Shown: one piece after another, positions 60,400-64,000 of the stretch
Numbering within the stretch: position 1 is the first letter of the stretch
Layout: the number at the start of each line of letters is the position of its first letter
Source: Bryum argenteum
Taxonomy: Eukaryota > Streptophyta > Bryopsida > Bryales > Bryaceae
Assembly: GCA_037043015.1 (NCBI GenBank)
Contig: CM073321.1
Location: 22,937,001 to 23,001,000, forward strand
Direction of reading: 5' to 3'
Length of the DNA: 64,000 nt
The notes under the pieces: model-generated
The model's input: the letters and a program-made list of their open reading frames with translations, nothing else
What the model was told of the DNA's origin: nothing
Databases searched by the model: none
Program-made: the position numbers and the translations under genes

Positions 60400-61250
60400 C
60401 TACGTCACTCAATCACGTCATTTGTATGCGTTGATTGAGTTGCAGGTCGTTTTTCAGGTGCCGGTGTAGAGAAGGTTGTGTTCGTCAAAGCCGACTCCCC
60501 TTCCATCTGACTTAACTCATCTTTTTGAATACGGAAATGGAAAATTAGTCAAGAAAATTTATACAAGAAATGAGTTACAAATCTTATCCTATATCATAGT
60601 CTGCCTTCATATGATGGAGCTCATTCAAGTGAAGGCAGACATAGGGAGCTGCTTCAAAAGGTGATTGATAATTCTTGGGCGCAATGTCGACGTTGGAGTT
60701 TGAGATAATCGTCTCGACATGTTGTGACTTCACTTTCAAACAGCGCCTATGGGCTAAGGTTGGGGCAGCAAAGGGCGCCAAGACCCTGTCGGGCACCCGC
60801 CCTCGTTCGTCGTTGCCTTCGACGGCTGTGAGGCCCCGGCGATTTAAGGCTCCATCCGGGGCCCGACCCCACCACGCCAGCCGCGGCAGGAAGTCGCGAT
60901 GCGACCAACATGAGCGCTTGGGTCGTGGTAGGTGAGAGCACCGGGATCCCATCGGGCATCGGACCCTCCTCCGGACGGCTCCAGCGCTCAAACCCCAGCC
61001 TCTGACGTCGAGGCGCCGCCGTGCGTCGGAACCCCATAGGGCACCGGACCCTCCTCCGGAAGGCTCCAAAGCTCAAATCTCGGCCTATGATGTCGAGGCG
61101 CTGCCGTGCGCCGGGACCCCATCGGGCACCGGACCCTCCACCGGACGGCTCCAACGCTCGAACCCCGGCCTCTGACGTCGAGGCGCCGCCGTGGAGCAAG
61201 TGCGGGTTTCGTGACCCCATCGGCCGCCCGACCCCCACCTGACTAGAATG
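60400..61250 (-). other. GC-rich leader of gene 4
   Basis: Holds the conserved VDIAPKNYQSPFEA segment (about 60640-60685, minus). Beyond it, three or four imperfect GC-rich units of about 90-110 bp (60930-61215) are built on 'ccatcgggcaccggaccctc', 'cggctccaacgctc' and 'gacgtcgaggcgccgccgtg'. Each unit contains a degraded array C half-palindrome. Confidence 0.6.
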
Positions 61251-61453
61251 CAACCGTCAACCAGCCCATGGTGCACCCACGCGCTGGACTAAATCGGCCG
61301 CCCGACCCCTTCCATTGCAACAAATCTAATAGAAATACCCCATCGGGTACCCGATGGGCTTTTAGGTTGCCATTGGGTGTCGTGACAGGCGTTGCTGCAG
61401 TGCCGATGCGCGGTGCGCGAATCATCCACTATACCCCATCGGTTACCTGATGA
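61115..61453. repeat. Array C palindromes upstream of gene 4
   Basis: CCCATCGGGTACCCGATGGG, a perfect 20-nt palindrome, at 61339-61358. An imperfect CATCGGTTACCTGATG at 61438-61453 and degraded copies at about 61115 and 61218. Flanks (gtgtcgtgacaggcg, agatgagccctaaacac) match the region upstream of gene 3, so gene and array were copied together. Confidence 0.85.
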
Positions 61454-61499
61454 GTGTTTAGGGCTCATCTAGGAGGCCTTGCTTTGCATGTCGAAGTAG

Positions 61500-61893
61500 C
61501 AGAGAGTAGGCTACAAAATCCAAAAGCAGCTAAAAGACGTGGCAGAACTTGCTTGCAGAATCAGCAATCGGTCCATCCGGATCAGTATATAGTCCTGAGC
61601 ATCTGGTTGCTGTAATAAAAAATGCATCAACCCAACCATTGAAGTGAACCATATAATGCCAAAAGCTCTTCCCTACGTACGATTCAATAATCGATTTTGA
61701 GCCATCGAAGCGGCCATTGCTGCGGCCATCGCTTGCTTGAGCCATCGCTGCGGCCATCCCCTCGATCTTGGCCGCGCTTAGGTCGGGGTACTTGAGTGCG
61801 CCGGGACTCCATCCGGCACCGGACCCTCCTCCAACCGCGGCCGCGGGTCCAGGGACCGCGGCTCTAGCGCTCGGCCTCTGCTTCAGAAGGATA
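61500..61893 (-). other. PP4R3 downstream region with array C fragment
   Basis: Lies between the PP4R3 stop and the gene 4 unit. At about 61790-61815 'cgccgggactccatccggcaccggaccctcctcc' repeats the GC-rich unit of the gene 4 leader in the 3' UTR zone. The open frame 61530-61964 runs across the stop in another frame and lacks support. Confidence 0.5.
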
Positions 61894-64000
61894 CTATTCT
61901 TGTACAGCCACCATTGTTGCCCAATCTGGTGTAGGAGGGGATTTTCGTTTAGCAACTGTTGCATCTTCGAGATTTGACCAAATTGGATCTGAAAGTGGGA
62001 TTGACGTGAGAAGGCTGTCAGACTCTGTTTTCTCTAACACCTTGCCACGTCCATCATCTTTTCCATTGCTACCCAAATTGTTCATGGGAATGTCATCCTC
62101 CTCATCTTCATAATCTACTAAGCCAAACATGTTACCCGCGAAAAAATAACAAAACTTGAGCCCCTGAAAAAGTAGCAAAACTTGAGCCCCTGAAAAAATG
62201 GGTGATGAAAATTTTGGACCCAATCTCAGCTACCCGGTGAGAAAAAAGAGAAACCGATCTACCTAATGAACGAAAACAAAGTGGAAATATGATGACACGG
62301 TCCATGTCCATGACCAAACAAAGCTGGCAACAAAAGCTAACCTATATGGAACATTGCTCAGTGCGATGTTTTTGGTGATTAAAATCACCGCCTTTGGTGA
62401 CTGTTGACCTGCAGACGTTCTCAGCTTTGCAGAAGCCGTATCCTCCTCGTCATCACTAAAACAAATCATAAAACAGGATATCAATAACAAGGACATTTGA
62501 GATAGGCTGCGGAATATCACATGAAGGTTAGTCAAACTAGATACTAGAATATGACACCATCATGTAAGCCGCAGTGGCGGGTGCAAAATTGGCGTACATT
62601 CAGATAATACGATAAAAGAGTAAAACCATGAGATAAGTACAACATGTCACTCGCTTGAGGAATCTCTGGTTCGGAGTGCGAGGTTTGTTGAGGGTTCCAG
62701 CAATCGCAGATTTCGGCCCTGAAGTCGCCCTCAAATTAGCCGCAGAAGTGTCCTCCTCGCCGTCACTGTAAACTAACCCCACCAGATTGATTCAACATCT
62801 CAAGAATGGATGAAGCAGAACATATCGGGAAGTTACTAAAGATAAGCATCGGAAAAATTGCAATGCATACCTGTCCTCATTAAAATAATCCTCTTCATCT
62901 TAGTCCAGAGCACGCTCATCTTTTGGTTTACGACTCTCAGGTAGGCCGACCTTGGCCTTGTTTGTCTCCACGAGAACCATGATCAGGTCCACCGCTGATC
63001 GCAGCTCCTCCCGCTAAGCTAGATGGAGACTCCAGCAACTGCAATACCTCCGAAGATTTTGCAATGTGACCGTTTAAATCCCATCAAATTAAAAACTCTG
63101 AATTTTTTGGACTCAAATGAATCATTGAATACTGGATTTTGAAATCACAGAACACATCCTTGTAAGATGGTCCACCGTAATCCTCGGGACTAGACTAAAA
63201 GTTTCAGGCTTCTAAGAACATCTCAAGACTGCCTAGACCAAGCGCATTTGACACTCTGGGGCTACCCAGGATCAGAAATGAGTCTTTCAAGACGTTCATT
63301 TCTGTACGATATCGTTCAATCAATCGTATGCTCACCGGGTCATATTTCAATTTCAAAGCCCAGAATGTATCTAAGTAATCAATGGACTCCAATTTCGATG
63401 AGTATGTGTCAACTAAGTGTTTAATCAGACTCTTGATGCCGTCCTGCACACAATATAAACACGAGGATAAGTGAAGCTCTCTCACCATGATTCGATCATC
63501 GTTGGTTCTACACCAAATCACAGGCTGATGCTAAAAGACTGTGCACATTGATGCAATTCAGTTCATGCTGATAAATTGACAAACAGTAGAAATGTATGTT
63601 GATGGAACTTGCCTTTCGGATGGAATCAATGATGTTTAAGACCGCTGAATTTAGAAGATTATAGCGGTTGCCGTTTGCCACAATTGTTCTTTACGACATA
63701 TCGATAATAGAATTCCTCCTGCAAACGAGAGAAGGATGATGATTAGAAACTTAGATGGTTTCATATGTAATCTCAGTTTGCATCACCATCATGGATTTAC
63801 ACATTGCTTGCTTATAGCGTAAGTCACAAAATGCAAGCGAAAGAAGCAGTGGCTCCAAGTAGCAAACCTTCAAAGAAATACATGTTCTTAAAAAACGCAT
63901 TGTTATCAAAATCATCAAGAAACAGCATCTTAAAATAGAATACATAGTGCCGAAGCTCCAATAAGTACCAACTGAATATCATGCGAGAACAAAAATTTGA
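61894..64000 (-). CDS. PP4R3/SMEK-type phosphatase 4 regulatory subunit, 3' part
   Basis: Minus-strand exons show landmarks of PP4 regulatory subunit 3 (SMEK). About 63680-63611 reads ANGNRYNLLNSAVLNIIDSI. About 63446-63290 reads DGIKSLIKHLVDTYSSKLESIDYLDTF and ALKLKYD. About 62935-62873 reads ESRKPKDERALD then DEEDYFNED, as in plant PP4R3 tails. Three further exons each start with an acidic motif (SDGEEDTSAANLR, SDDEEDTASAKLR, DYEDEEDD), and the frame ends at TAG 61894-61896. PP4R3 targets the PP4 catalytic subunit to nuclear substrates. A TAA near 62911 stands where plant homologues usually have Lys before EEEDYFNED, and the frame before it is hard to connect. So this may be a decayed or misassembled copy. 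The 5' part lies beyond the window. Confidence 0.65.

Noticed and set aside
61530-61964. 144-codon frame downstream of PP4R3
   Set aside because: It overlaps the PP4R3 end in another frame and crosses a GC-rich repeat unit. The PP4R3 frame has the family motifs and its own stop at 61894.

Overview
The window looks like nuclear DNA of a streptophyte with a large repeat-rich genome. A charophyte alga such as Chara, or an early land plant, fits best; this is inference. Supporting signs are spliceosomal introns, Ty3/gypsy relics with plant-type Gag, protease and RT, a hAT transposase (DUF659 type), CACTA elements with CACTAC termini, a MULE/SWIM-type transposase, an FCP1/NIF-type phosphatase with a DLNG motif, and a plant-type PP4R3 (SMEK) subunit. 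There is one 100-N assembly gap at 30910-31009.

Layout. 0-6 kb: an array of 27-nt palindromes at 46-bp spacing, then gene 1, a ParB/DGQHR-like domain joined to a DNA-methyltransferase-like domain. 6.1-8.2 kb: an FCP1-like phosphatase and a small unknown gene. 8.6-13.1 kb: the 3' part of an LTR retroelement fossil. 13-18.3 kb: unrecognised DNA, minisatellites and a G-rich tract. 18.4-22.7 kb: a diverged satellite in which only a TTCGTTGACGAA palindrome stays conserved. 23.1-27.0 kb: gene 2, a decayed paralogue. 27.3-30.9 kb: a SINE-like relic, a MITE and a non-autonomous CACTA element. 30.9-32.4 kb: a hAT transposase. 33.1-44.2 kb: a broken Ty3/gypsy element carrying a 2.6-kb TG...CA insertion. 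44.7-49.1 kb: a split MULE/SWIM-type transposase gene. 49.7-61.5 kb: an inverted pair of ParB/methyltransferase-like units (gene 3 on +, gene 4 on -), each with its own CATCGGGTACCCGATG palindromes upstream, separated by a CACTA-like element with long inverted arms. 61.9-64.0 kb: the 3' part of PP4R3 on the minus strand.

Main observation. Four members (three lineages) of one unusual family, with an N-terminal ParB-like domain and a C-terminal permuted N6/N4-methyltransferase-like domain, lie in 61 kb. Each lineage has a different clustered palindrome just upstream, and in two lineages also inside introns. This recalls a ParB/parS-like protein-site pairing or a self-recognition system in a eukaryotic nucleus. 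At least three of the four copies carry nonsense codons, and most of these are of the C-to-T type (CAG to TAG, CGA to TGA), as expected from methylcytosine decay.
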